A stretch of DNA of 64,000 nt from Deltaproteobacteria bacterium. GTDB lineage: Bacteria; Myxococcota; Myxococcia; Myxococcales; 40CM-4-68-19. A program made the translations under genes and the position numbers. Position 1 is the first letter of the stretch. Each line of letters begins with the position of its first letter. Shown here piece by piece: positions 1-8,758 of the stretch. The stretch covers positions 1-64,000 of the forward strand of contig VBLC01000065.1 of assembly GCA_005879315.1 (NCBI GenBank). The letters are read 5' to 3'. The notes under the pieces are model-generated. The model ran no database searches. It was not told the origin of the DNA and worked only from the letters and a program-made list of their open reading frames with translations.

Positions 1-24
1 CGACCCATCGAGATCGAATGACCG

Positions 25-2082
25 TTACCAGACCACGCAGCGATTCGCCGGCGCCATCGGGCTCCCCGGCTTGCAGGAGAACGCCGCCGCGAAATCGGGA
101 TTGTCCGAGACCGGCCCGTTCACCCGCCACTGACCGGTCGAATGCGGATTCGTCAGCGCCTGCAGCCGCGCCGCCTCGGGCCGATAATTGGTGCACCACA
201 CCTGCGCGAAGGCGGTGAAGAGAAGCCGATCCTCCGCCGGGTCGTCTTTGCCCCTCCGCGCGCGCAAGGCCGAGAGCGCCAGCTTGAGCCCGCCGATGTC
301 GGCGATGTTCTCGCCCAGGGTGAGGTGGCCGTTGAGGTGCACGTCCTCGACGGCGACGTAGCCGTCGTACTGCCGCGCCACGCACTCGGCGCGCTCGGTG
401 AAGGCCTTGCTCACCTCCGGCGTCCACCACTCGCGCAGGTTGCCGTCGGCGTCGAACTGCCGCCCCTGGTCGTCGAAGCCGTGGGTCAGCTCGTGGCCCA
501 TCACCATCCCCAGGCCGCCGTAGTTCGCGGGCAGGGGCGAGTCGGTCTTGAAAAAAGGCGTCTGCATGATGCCCGCCGGAAAGACCATCTCGTTCATCGT
601 CGGGTTGTAGTAGGCGTTGACGGTGGCCGGCGTCATGCCGAATTCGTTGCGGTCGACCGGCTTGCCGATCTTGTTCAGGTCGCGCCGCGTCTCGAACTCC
701 GCCGCGGCAAAGACATTGGCGAGCAGCGACTCGCGGCCGATCCGCAGCGTCGAGTAGTCGCGCCATTTCTCCGGATAGCCCACCTTGTTGTTGATCTTGT
801 GCAGCTTCTCTTCCGACGCCTGCCGCGCCTGCGGGTCCATCCACGAGACGTTCCGCAAGTTGCGCGAGAAGGCGCCCTCGATGCCCTCGATCATCTCCTT
901 CGCCATCCGCTTGCCTTCGTCCCCCAGCGTCGCCGCGACGAAAGTGCGGCCGACCGCCTCGCCGAGAGCGCGATCGGTGAACGCCACGCAGCGCTTCCAG
1001 CGCGGCAGGATGGCTTTGGTCCCCTGCAGCGCTTTGGTGAGGCGGAACTGCTCCTCGACGAACTTCTCTCCCAGCGAAGCCGCGGCGGCGCGCACGGCAT
1101 GCCAGCGCAAATAGGTGCGGACCTCGGCCGGCTTTCGCTGGGCGAGCAGCGCATCGAGGCCGGAGAAGAACTCGGGCACCGCCACGTTGATGGCCTGCAC
1201 CTCGGGCGCGCCCAGCTCGGTGAGATAGACGTCCCAGAGAAAATGCGGCGCGGTCTTGCTCAGGCCGATGCGATCGATCCGGTGATAGATCTTGTTGGGA
1301 TCGCGGCGCGAGACGCGATCGAGCGAGGACTTGGCGAGTCCGGTCTCGATCTCCATCACGGTCTTCGCTTCCTGCTCCGCCTTCTCGTCGCCGATCAGCG
1401 CGAGCATCTTGCCGACGTGGTCGAGGTACAGCTCGCGCAAGGACTTCATCCGCGCATCGTCCTTGAGGTAGTAGTCGCGGTCGGGCAGCCCCAGGCCGCT
1501 CTGGTCGGCGCCGCCGATCACTCGAGTTGCGTCCTTGAAGTCCTGCTCGGAGCCGAAATCGAAGAACGGGCGTGCGCCGCGCGCATGCAGGTGGGCCACG
1601 GCGGAAGCGAGCGCCTTGCGGTCGCGCGCGCTGTCGATCTCCTTCAGCTGTTCGCGCAGCGTGAGCAGCGAAGCGGTCTCGGCTTTCGCCTCGTCCATGC
1701 AGGTGGCGTAGAAGTCGCCGGCCTTCTGCGCGAAGGGATCGGTCGGGTCGACCTCGCCGCGCGCGTCCTTCTCGAGGATGTCGTGCAAGAGCGCTTCGTT
1801 GCGCTGGAGGATCTCGAGGAAGCTGCGGCTCCACAGCGCCCGGTCCTCCGGGATGGGGGTCTTCTTCAGCCAGTTGCCGCAGGCGTAGGTGTAGAAGTCG
1901 GTGCAGGGATCGATCGACCTGTCGATCGATGATTCGTCGACGGAGGGCGGCTCGGCCTTCACTTGCGCTGCGATCGACGCCGGCACGGGCGGCTGCTGAG
2001 CGGCGGCGGGAGGCTCTACGGGCCGGGCCTGCGGCGTCGATTGGCAAGCGGCGAGGGCGAGAACGAGGAATTCTTTGCGCAT
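25..2082 (-). CDS. M13-family (neprilysin-like) metallopeptidase, lipoprotein
   Basis: Zinc endopeptidase of the M13 (neprilysin/PepO) family, 685 aa; family members cut short peptides, here probably in the cell envelope. The zinc motif HELTH is at about residues 530-534, the third ligand is in GENIADIGG (E591), the substrate-binding motif NAYYNP lies upstream, and the chain ends in CVVW, the usual M13 terminus, so the gene is complete at the window edge. The first 13 residues look like a short lipoprotein signal (LALAAC, lipid Cys13). ATG at 2082 is preferred to a GTG six codons upstream because it starts right at this signal. It is divergent from the peptide/sigma-factor unit that begins 71 bp away. 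Its natural substrate cannot be told from sequence. Confidence 0.93.
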   Translation of the reverse strand: MRKEFLVLALAACQSTPQARPVEPPAAAQQPPVPASIAAQVKAEPPSVDESSIDRSIDPCTDFYTYACGNWLKKTPIPEDRALWSRSFLEILQRNEALLHDILEKDARGEVDPTDPFAQKAGDFYATCMDEAKAETASLLTLREQLKEIDSARDRKALASAVAHLHARGARPFFDFGSEQDFKDATRVIGGADQSGLGLPDRDYYLKDDARMKSLRELYLDHVGKMLALIGDEKAEQEAKTVMEIETGLAKSSLDRVSRRDPNKIYHRIDRIGLSKTAPHFLWDVYLTELGAPEVQAINVAVPEFFSGLDALLAQRKPAEVRTYLRWHAVRAAAASLGEKFVEEQFRLTKALQGTKAILPRWKRCVAFTDRALGEAVGRTFVAATLGDEGKRMAKEMIEGIEGAFSRNLRNVSWMDPQARQASEEKLHKINNKVGYPEKWRDYSTLRIGRESLLANVFAAAEFETRRDLNKIGKPVDRNEFGMTPATVNAYYNPTMNEMVFPAGIMQTPFFKTDSPLPANYGGLGMVMGHELTHGFDDQGRQFDADGNLREWWTPEVSKAFTERAECVARQYDGYVAVEDVHLNGHLTLGENIADIGGLKLALSALRARRGKDDPAEDRLLFTAFAQVWCTNYRPEAARLQALTNPHSTGQWRVNGPVSDNPDFAAAFSCKPGSPMAPANRCVVW

Positions 2083-2153
2083 GGCGGCGCTCTCTACCAC
2101 AAGCTGTCACGCGCGCCGGCTCTCGCGCCTAGAAGATGTGAAAGGAGGGTCAG

Positions 2154-2294
2154 ATGAAGCTCAAGTGGAAGGCGTTGATCGCCGCCCTCGCGCTCGCCGT
2201 CCCGGCTCTGGGCTGGGCAGCGACGAAGGGCCTGCACAGCGATGCGCCCTGCGGGGAAGACTGCCCGTACCCCTGTCCTCTGATGAAGAGGTAG
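2154..2294 (+). CDS. Small secreted Cys-rich peptide (46 aa)
   Basis: A short gene with a near-ideal ribosome site (AAAGGAGG, 5 nt before ATG). It encodes 46 residues: a basic N-terminus (MKLKWK), a hydrophobic stretch ending in ALGWA that reads as a signal peptide, then a short tail with three cysteines in C-x3-C-x3-C spacing (CGEDCPYPC). The mature part would be about 24 residues. The stop lies 7 bp before the GTG of an ECF sigma factor, so the two are very probably co-transcribed. I do not recognise the peptide family. Three regularly spaced Cys suggest metal binding or disulfides, and its place ahead of a sigma factor suggests a role in the signal that factor answers; both points are inference. 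Confidence 0.75.
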   Translation: MKLKWKALIAALALAVPALGWAATKGLHSDAPCGEDCPYPCPLMKR

Positions 2295-2301
2295 CGGGCG
2301 G

Positions 2302-2802
2302 GTGGAGGCCGGCGAGCGCGCGGAGCTGAGGCGCCTGATGCAGCAGCTGAGAGACGGAGACCGGACCGCCTTCGGGCCGGTGTTCGCCATGCTCTGGCCG
2401 CGGCTTCGCGCGTTCGCCGTCCGATTCGCCGGCGCCGACGGCGAGGACGCGGCGCAGACCGCGCTGCTCAAGGTCTTCTCGCGCGCCAGCGAATTCGACG
2501 GCGCGCGCGACGCGTTCGCCTGGGCGCTCGGCATCACCGCCTGGGAGTGCCGCACGCTGCGCAAGCGGCGGCAGCGCCGCAGGGAGCAGTCGGGCGTCCC
2601 CGATCGGCCCGGCAACGATCCCGAGAGGGCGCATCTCCTGCGCGCGTCCGCAGAGGCGGTGATGGGGATGCTCAGCCCCACCGACGCGGAGACGATCCTT
2701 TCGCTCGCCACCGGCCGCCGCGCTGCGCAGGGCGCCACCTATCGCAAGCGGCTGCAGCGCGCCCTCGCGCGCTTCCGGCTTCTCTGGAGGACCGATGAAT
2801 GA
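2302..2802 (+). CDS. ECF-type RNA polymerase sigma factor
   Basis: A 166-aa alternative sigma factor of the ECF class. Residues about 10-95 fit sigma region 2 (LWPRLRAFAVRFAG, then the acidic DGEDAAQTALLKVF helix and the DAFAWALGITAWE segment that normally contacts -10 DNA). The C-terminal part (LSPTDAETIL to YRKRLQRALARFR) fits the region 4 helix-turn-helix, though its middle is shorter than usual. The start is GTG at 2302, 7 bp after the Cys-rich peptide gene. Its end overlaps the next gene, a membrane protein, by 8 nt, which means translational coupling. That partner sits where an anti-sigma factor is usually found. Confidence 0.85.
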   Translation: MEAGERAELRRLMQQLRDGDRTAFGPVFAMLWPRLRAFAVRFAGADGEDAAQTALLKVFSRASEFDGARDAFAWALGITAWECRTLRKRRQRRREQSGVPDRPGNDPERAHLLRASAEAVMGMLSPTDAETILSLATGRRAAQGATYRKRLQRALARFRLLWRTDE

Positions 2803-3325
2803 TCTCGTTCTCGAGCGGCGCGCGCGACGCGCTTACGAGCTGGGCCGGCTTCGCTCGGCGCTGCGGCTCGCGCCTTTCGTGCTGGCGGCAGCGGCGGTGG
2901 CGGTGGCTTGCGGACGGCCGGCGGGACTGAGTTGCGCGCTCGGCGCGATGCTCCTGCCTCTGACGGTTGCGCTCGCTTTCCGCGGCGGCGGCGCCGGCCG
3001 CGGAGTCGTGCCCGGCCTTCTCGCCGGCACCGTTGCCCTGGCGATGCCGCTTCTCGTGCAGATCGTCGGCCATGCCTGCATCGGTCCTGCCTGCATGGCG
3101 CTCTGCATGCCCTCCTGCGTCGTCGGCGGCGCTGCAGGGGGCGCGTTCATCGCGCTGCGCGCTCGCTTCGAGGAGCGGCCGGCGCCCTTCGCGCTCGCTG
3201 CGCTCGCTGTCGCGGGGCTGATGGGCGCGCTCGGCTGCACTCTGGCCGGTGCGGCGGGAGTTGTGGGAATGCTCGCCGGAGCCGTGGTGGCTGGCGCGCC
3301 GGTCCTCATCTCGGTGCGCCGCTGA
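2795..3325 (+). CDS. Cys-rich multi-pass membrane protein, possible sigma partner
   Basis: A 176-aa protein with a basic N-terminal 25 residues (LERRARRAYELGRLR) followed by about five hydrophobic segments. Cysteines are unusually frequent, especially in CIGPACMALCMPSC (roughly residues 95-109, spacing C-x4-C-x3-C-x3-C), between or inside membrane segments. It overlaps the ECF sigma gene by 8 nt, so the two are translated together. By position it is a candidate membrane anti-sigma factor, with the basic N-terminus as the cytoplasmic sigma-binding part, but no ZAS zinc motif or known anti-sigma domain is visible. No family was recognised. Clustered Cys here and in the small peptide upstream hint at thiol or metal sensing. 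Confidence 0.8.
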   Translation: MNDLVLERRARRAYELGRLRSALRLAPFVLAAAAVAVACGRPAGLSCALGAMLLPLTVALAFRGGGAGRGVVPGLLAGTVALAMPLLVQIVGHACIGPACMALCMPSCVVGGAAGGAFIALRARFEERPAPFALAALAVAGLMGALGCTLAGAAGVVGMLAGAVVAGAPVLISVRR

Positions 3326-3330
3326 GGGCG

Positions 3331-3837
3331 TTACTTGAGCAGCTTCACCAGCCTCAAGAACGCGCCTGGGTGCATTCGCGAGCGCACCTTCTTCAGCCCG
3401 CGCCCCTCGGCGAGCCGCTCGATGCCTTCGTGAGCGGACAAGGTCCCGGGCCCTGCGATGAGGAGGGCCAGCGCGATGCCCATCAACGCCAGGTTGTACT
3501 CGAAGCCGCCCTTGGTGATGTCGTAGCCCTTGGTGGCATGCACCTTCCAGATGGCCACCGCCTGCGTTACCAGAACGGCGAGCGCGGCAGGCCGCGTCCA
3601 GAGGCCGAGCACCGCGCTGAAGCCGGCGAACGCTTCGGCCACCCCTGTGGCGACCGCGAAGTGCTTGCCGGGCCGGATGCCGACCTGGTTGAAGAACTTC
3701 CCCGTCTGCTGCGGGCCTTCGCCCTTCAGCTTGCCTAGCCCGTGATAGATCATGCTAGCGCCCAGCGCCGCGCGCACCGGCAGTACTGCCGCTTCCTTGC
3801 GCAGTCGCGTGTCGTTCCATTGCAGAGAGAGGGCCAT
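3331..3837 (-). CDS. DoxX-family membrane protein
   Basis: A 168-aa protein with four hydrophobic segments in the DoxX/TQO-small-subunit pattern: an N-terminal LPVRAALGASMIYHGLGKL helix, the VATGVAEAFAGFSAVLGL helix, AALAVLVTQAVAIWKVH, and NLALMGIALALLIAGPG near the end. DoxX proteins are inner-membrane proteins often tied to redox or oxidative-stress functions. ATG at 3837 is chosen because AGGAGGAAAT lies just before it and the protein starts like its relatives; a longer frame upstream reads like non-coding sequence. It ends 5 bp from the convergent membrane protein gene. No operon partner is evident. Confidence 0.88.
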   Translation of the reverse strand: MALSLQWNDTRLRKEAAVLPVRAALGASMIYHGLGKLKGEGPQQTGKFFNQVGIRPGKHFAVATGVAEAFAGFSAVLGLWTRPAALAVLVTQAVAIWKVHATKGYDITKGGFEYNLALMGIALALLIAGPGTLSAHEGIERLAEGRGLKKVRSRMHPGAFLRLVKLLK

Positions 3838-3911
3838 GGCATTTCCTCCTAGCCCTGTACGCTCGCCACGACACGCTCGCTTTTCAACGAGCGAGCGCCC
3901 GCCGCCTGATT

Positions 3912-6900
3912 CTAGAAGTAGGCGTAGTGCAGCGAGATGTTCGGCACCCAGGTCGGCAGGCCGTCGGAGGTGGGGATGAGCCCGCCGATGTCGATGTTCC
4001 GCGCGAACTGCACGCGCAGCTCGAAAGGACCGAGGCCGAGGTTCACGCCCAGCACGTAGTCGGCAGTGCGGTTCTGCCAAGCCTCGGTCAACGTGGCTCG
4101 CAGCTTCGTGTATCCGGGATTGTTGAGCTGCGCGCGGCTGCTGTCGACCACGCCGCCGAAGTCGATGCCGACGACGCCGGTGATGCCGCTGAAGAGCGCA
4201 AAGCGGATGAGCACGTCGAGTGGGAACTGCAGCTCGGCCTGCGCGATGTAGTAGCCGTCGCCGAGGAGGCGCGCGTCGCCCCACTGGAAGCCGCGCAGGT
4301 TGTCGAAGCTGGAAAGATAGAAACGGCGGCCGAAGCGGCTCCCCTGCGCCAGGCCGGCGGCGACGCGGGCGTTGATCTTGCTGCGGCCCACCAGGCGGAG
4401 CGTCTGGATGGCGTCGGTCTGCAGGTAGCCGAAGATGCCGTCGGTGCCGCGCGTGGGAAGATCTCCTGCGCCGAATTCGATGAGGAAGGAGGTGCCGCCG
4501 ATGGCGCCGCCCGGGCCGTAGCGGGTGGTGTCCCAGCCGTAGGCGATGCTGGCCGTGGTCTCGGCATCGAATCCCTTGATCTCGTTCTGCTCACTCTGGC
4601 CGAGGTTGGCGCAGGAGAAGTCGCGCGCGATGGCGAAGCAATCGCTGAGGAACGATCGATTCACCCCCATCAACCGCGCGGCCGCATCGATGCGGCTGAA
4701 GGTGGAGATGGGATAGGAAAGCAGTCCCTCGCCGCCGAATTGCCTTTGCAGGTAGAAAACCTCGCAGGCATTGCCTTGGGTCCCGTTGGTCGGGGGCAAG
4801 AAGCATTTATATGCGCTGGGGAACCGGGTATCGCGGCCCTGCTGGAAGGTATGGAACAGGCCCAAGCCCCAGATCAATCGCTTCGATTTATCGACGTAGA
4901 AAGCGAGCGCGTCGGTGAGATCGAAAGAGCCATAGATGGCCAGATTCACCAGCGCCGTCCGATCGCGGAGGATGTCGGCGAAGATCACCCCGCCCTGGCC
5001 GACGGGCGCAAAGCCCACTCCTGCGCCACCGATTGCGGCGCCCCCGCCCTCGATGCGCCAGTTCTTGCTCAGATCGAATGGATCATAGGTCGGCGATTTG
5101 AAAGGGATGGGCTCGTCGGGAAAGGTAACGGGCTTGTCGATGGAAGCGAGATAGCTGGGAGGAATCGCGTCCTGCTCGTCGGCGCTGAGCAGGTCGGGGC
5201 TCGAGACTTCGAAGAGCCGGAACCGTGCGCCATAGAAAGCGACGCCATAGAAACCCTGCGGCGCAAGCCCCGGATGGGAGAGCGCCGTGGCAAAATCGGT
5301 GATGCGCTTGATGCGGCCATTCTGCAGGAACCAGAGATCGTATTTGCCTCCGGCGTCGCTGGAGAAGACGACCGCCTCGCCGGGCAGTGCCAGAGGATAG
5401 CGCTGGTCGACGGGCGCGTCGGTGAGCCGCACGCGGGTGCCATCGACAGGATTGATGCGGAAGAGGTTGTATTTTCCGCTCTCAGTGGCGTCGCTGGCGT
5501 AGACGATGCCGTCCTCGCCCCAGGAGAGATCGCGCTCGCTGTAGAGGTCCTCGGTGAGCCGGCGGACGTGCGCGTCCTGGGCGTAGATGTCGACGGTATA
5601 GATGTCGATCTTGCCGTCGCGATCGAGGCCATAGAAAGCGAGCTGCTTGCCGTCAGGGCTGAAAGTGGGATCGCCGGCCTCGATGACCCCGTCGCGGATG
5701 ACGTTGATCACCTTGGTCTCGCTCAGCTGCAGGTCGATGCGCGGGCGAGGCGAGTTTTCCGGGTGCGTCTCCTGCCGGCGCAGCGCACGGAAATGGAGCA
5801 CGTCGGAATCGCCCGATTGCGCGAACCAGGCAATGCCCGAATCGCAGACCGCCATCACCGAGCGCAGCACCGGGTGCAGGCTCTCGGTGCCGGGATGCTG
5901 GTCGATGGCGATCTGCTGAGATGACGAGGGATCGCGCCGGTCGAGCAAGACCAGCTTCGCGCGCGCGGTCTCCCGCTCCACGCCTCGATAGAAGAGCAGA
6001 TTGCCGTCGCTCGAGCTGATGAAGGCGTCGAGCTCGTCGGGGAGCTTCAGCTCGGTGACGTCGGGCAGGTCCTGCCGCGCGTCGAGGTAGGTGCGCATCA
6101 CCCGCTTGCGCGCCCAGGTCTGCCAGCGCGCGTTCATCTGCTGCGGCTGCTCGCCGGCGACCCGGCCGAGAAGCGCCATGAAACCTTCGCGCGCCTCCCC
6201 GCGCCGCGCCTGGCCGGCGAGGCGCGGGCTCTGGTCGAGCAATCCCTGGATCACCCGCTCGCCATAGGTCTCGGCGAGGAACACCAGCTTGGCCTGGCCA
6301 TACTTGTAAGTATAGAGATAGGCATAAGGCCTATCCTCTTCCAGAGTGGGAAAGTCATATCCGATCTCGCCGTTCGGATTGAGCACGATGTCGCGCAGGA
6401 ACATCTCGGTCTCGCTGTCCATCTGCTGGTTGTGCGCGTAGTACTCGGCGAGCCCTTCGGTGAACCAGAGCGGGAAGGCGTTGATCGGGCTCTCCAGCCC
6501 CGCGCTGGCGGAGCGCTCGGCCACTTTCTGGATGTGGAACTGGTGGGTCATCTCGTGCGTCGAGACCATGCGGAACATCTCGCGCTCGCCCGCGTAGGGC
6601 AGCGACATCTTCAAGTCCTGCGGGCTGGTCACGCCGAGCACGCCTTCCTGCACTTCGAAGACGTTGGTTTCGAGGAATTCCCGATAGGTATTGTAAAGGA
6701 TGTAAGGGACCTTGAAGGAAGGCCTGTACTGGAATCGGTCGCTCAAGTACCGCCAGCTCTCGCGCACCAGCCCCGCGGCGATGCGCGCCACCGGATATTC
6801 GCGGTCGTAGAAATAAAAGCGCACGCCGGCCGAGCCGTCGTCGTCGAGATAGTCGAAGTCGCGCCAGTGGTAATCGAAGTAGCGCACCAGGTTCTTGCCC

Positions 6901-7076
6901 GGGCGCTGCGGGACGACGTACGCCTCCTGGCTCCAGCCGACCGGCGCGCGGCCGGACACTTCCGAGAGCCGGCCGTGCTCGGACCACGGCAGGGAAAGCC
7001 GTGGCCCGGGCGGGAGACTGAACTCCGCCAGCGCCGGCCCGGCGCAGAGCAGCGCGGCGCAGAGGACTGTCTTCAT
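3912..7076 (-). CDS. Outer-membrane protein: HExxH peptidase + WD40-like propeller + C-terminal barrel
   Basis: A 1054-aa protein in three parts. It starts with a signal peptide (MKTVLCAALLCAGPALA). Residues about 40-290 form a gluzincin-type peptidase with H174-E-M-T-H178 and a third ligand E207 in LWFTEGLAEYY. The middle (about 300-615) has TolB/PD40-like propeller repeats such as FSPDGKQLAFYGLDRDG, YASDATESGKYNLF and FSSDAGGKYDLWF. The last 390 residues (from about 660) are Gly/aromatic-rich, amphipathic and end in YAYF, as in barrel proteins of the bacterial surface antigen (Omp85 C-terminal) type. The ATG at 7076 follows a purine-rich AAGGAAGGGAG. It probably sits in the outer membrane with the peptidase and propeller on one side. 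Substrate unknown. Confidence 0.85.
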   Translation of the reverse strand: MKTVLCAALLCAGPALAEFSLPPGPRLSLPWSEHGRLSEVSGRAPVGWSQEAYVVPQRPGKNLVRYFDYHWRDFDYLDDDGSAGVRFYFYDREYPVARIAAGLVRESWRYLSDRFQYRPSFKVPYILYNTYREFLETNVFEVQEGVLGVTSPQDLKMSLPYAGEREMFRMVSTHEMTHQFHIQKVAERSASAGLESPINAFPLWFTEGLAEYYAHNQQMDSETEMFLRDIVLNPNGEIGYDFPTLEEDRPYAYLYTYKYGQAKLVFLAETYGERVIQGLLDQSPRLAGQARRGEAREGFMALLGRVAGEQPQQMNARWQTWARKRVMRTYLDARQDLPDVTELKLPDELDAFISSSDGNLLFYRGVERETARAKLVLLDRRDPSSSQQIAIDQHPGTESLHPVLRSVMAVCDSGIAWFAQSGDSDVLHFRALRRQETHPENSPRPRIDLQLSETKVINVIRDGVIEAGDPTFSPDGKQLAFYGLDRDGKIDIYTVDIYAQDAHVRRLTEDLYSERDLSWGEDGIVYASDATESGKYNLFRINPVDGTRVRLTDAPVDQRYPLALPGEAVVFSSDAGGKYDLWFLQNGRIKRITDFATALSHPGLAPQGFYGVAFYGARFRLFEVSSPDLLSADEQDAIPPSYLASIDKPVTFPDEPIPFKSPTYDPFDLSKNWRIEGGGAAIGGAGVGFAPVGQGGVIFADILRDRTALVNLAIYGSFDLTDALAFYVDKSKRLIWGLGLFHTFQQGRDTRFPSAYKCFLPPTNGTQGNACEVFYLQRQFGGEGLLSYPISTFSRIDAAARLMGVNRSFLSDCFAIARDFSCANLGQSEQNEIKGFDAETTASIAYGWDTTRYGPGGAIGGTSFLIEFGAGDLPTRGTDGIFGYLQTDAIQTLRLVGRSKINARVAAGLAQGSRFGRRFYLSSFDNLRGFQWGDARLLGDGYYIAQAELQFPLDVLIRFALFSGITGVVGIDFGGVVDSSRAQLNNPGYTKLRATLTEAWQNRTADYVLGVNLGLGPFELRVQFARNIDIGGLIPTSDGLPTWVPNISLHYAYF

Positions 7077-7156
7077 TCCGGGCTCCCTTCCTTCCCCGAA
7101 TGTTGGGCCCGGGTCGCGGTGACGTGCGAGTCCGACGGGCGAGCGTTGTCCTTCAT

Positions 7157-8704
7157 TCAACCGCGCCGCAACAAAGTGGCGCGCTCGTGCGGCATGGTGG
7201 CTCGAGGGGAGCGGAAGACCTGCATGGGCGAATAATAAAGGAAATTGGACACCCGCGAGGTGTAGAGGTCGGCGTAGTCCTCCACCTGCTCGCCGAAGCG
7301 GGAGTTTTCGTTGCCTTCCTTGAAGACCAGGCCCCAGTAGGCGTTGGCGCCCGTCTCGAAACGGGCCTCGACTGCGGCGCCTTCGGCCAGAGTGGCCTTG
7401 AAGGCGCGGCGCAGCTTCTCCAGATCCTGCTTCTCCCGCTGGCGGCGCGACTCCAGATCGGCCGGCAGAGGACCGCCGCGCTCCAGCTTGCGGTCGAGAG
7501 CGTTCAAGAGGAGCTTGTGGTGGTTGATCATGTCGTCGAGCCGCGCGCGCAGCGCGTCCAGCTCGTTGAGCCGCTGGACGTCTTCGGCGTGCTCCTCGGT
7601 GTACTCGATCTCCTTCTCCAGCTCCTGGACGACGAAGCAGGTGCGCCACTGCGAGGCCTTCCGGTTGCGGATGATGTCGCCGTAGATGTGGTCGCCGACG
7701 TAGAGGACGCGCTCGCCGGAGAAGCCGGTGAGCCGCTCGAAGTCGAAGAGGTTGCCGCTCTCGTAGATCTTGCCGCGCTCGAACGCCTCTGCCGCCGGCT
7801 TGGCCACCTGTCCTGCGTCATTCAGCTCGACGAAAGGCCGGTGCTCGGTGAAGAAGGCGGGCTTCTGCGCGCCGACCACGATGTAATCGAAGTAATTGCG
7901 CCACGACGGATACTCCGGCAATCGCCCGTCGAGGAGGAACCTCATCACTGCATCGGTGTAGTCCCACAATGAATTGGTGAGGACGAAAAGCTTCTTGCCG
8001 CCCGAGCGCAGCTTGTGCAGCGCCGGCGCCAGCTCCGGGTCGGGCTTGATGTAGCGGCCCAGGTCCTTGCCGAGCTCGGCCTTGAGGCTTCCGTCGCGGT
8101 GGACCTCGTCGATGCTCTCGCGGGTGTCGTCGTAGATCTTGTGGGAGTCGACCTTCTCGCCGCGCGCTTCCTGCGCCTCGATGATCTCGGCATAGAGGCA
8201 CGCCTCGGGCAGGGAGAAGAGGGTGTCGATCCAGGCGAAGCGCGGCAGGCTGAGCCGGATCTTCTCGTTCGTCTGATAGAGCGCGCGTCGTTCGTCGAGA
8301 GTGAGCTGCCGGCGGCCGTGGTAGCAGCGGCCCACGTGGTTGTGCCGGTCCATCTTGAAGATGTTGCCGAAGTCCTTGTCCACCACCAGGCCGCGGATGA
8401 CGAATTCGTGGTCGTACTTGAGCGCGGTCAGGTACGCGGGATACCCGCGCTTCTCCACCAGGCGCTGCAGCGTCATGTGGAAGGCCAGCTCTTCGATCTG
8501 GCGCATGGAATAGACGGCGAGCGTGTAGTCCATGTCGAAGCCGACCAGCGCGATCTCGTCCATCTTCAGCGAGCGGTTGGTGTAGATCTGCCGGCTCTTG
8601 GCGAGCTCCAGCCCCTGGTGCTCGGGGTGCGCCAGCAGGCGCTGGACTTCTGGATCCCGCAGGACATCCTGGACCGTGTCGGGTGGAGATTTCGGGATCG
8701 CCAT
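7157..8704 (-). CDS. HAD-superfamily 5'-nucleotidase (cN-II/IG type)
   Basis: A 515-aa enzyme of the HAD-IG family related to purine 5'-nucleotidases, which remove phosphate from nucleoside monophosphates. The nucleophile motif is GFDMDYTLAVY, with D57 as nucleophile and D59 as acid/base; motif II is in LFVLTNS and the last acidic motif in LYVGDHIYGDI. A long charged helical segment (about residues 410-480) follows, as in eukaryotic-type cytosolic nucleotidases. ATG at 8704 begins MAIPKSPPD just before the homologous region. It is divergent from the NarL-type regulator, with 54 bp between the two starts. Confidence 0.88.
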   Translation of the reverse strand: MAIPKSPPDTVQDVLRDPEVQRLLAHPEHQGLELAKSRQIYTNRSLKMDEIALVGFDMDYTLAVYSMRQIEELAFHMTLQRLVEKRGYPAYLTALKYDHEFVIRGLVVDKDFGNIFKMDRHNHVGRCYHGRRQLTLDERRALYQTNEKIRLSLPRFAWIDTLFSLPEACLYAEIIEAQEARGEKVDSHKIYDDTRESIDEVHRDGSLKAELGKDLGRYIKPDPELAPALHKLRSGGKKLFVLTNSLWDYTDAVMRFLLDGRLPEYPSWRNYFDYIVVGAQKPAFFTEHRPFVELNDAGQVAKPAAEAFERGKIYESGNLFDFERLTGFSGERVLYVGDHIYGDIIRNRKASQWRTCFVVQELEKEIEYTEEHAEDVQRLNELDALRARLDDMINHHKLLLNALDRKLERGGPLPADLESRRQREKQDLEKLRRAFKATLAEGAAVEARFETGANAYWGLVFKEGNENSRFGEQVEDYADLYTSRVSNFLYYSPMQVFRSPRATMPHERATLLRRG

Positions 8705-8758
8705 GAGGTGGACGGGAAAATCATCCCCCCGGCTGCCCCTCTGTGCAAGAGTTGTCCG

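Noticed and set aside
142-1932. Plus-strand open frame of 596 codons over the M13 peptidase
   Set aside because: Antisense shadow in GC-rich DNA; no domain is readable and the M13 protein on the other strand is complete.
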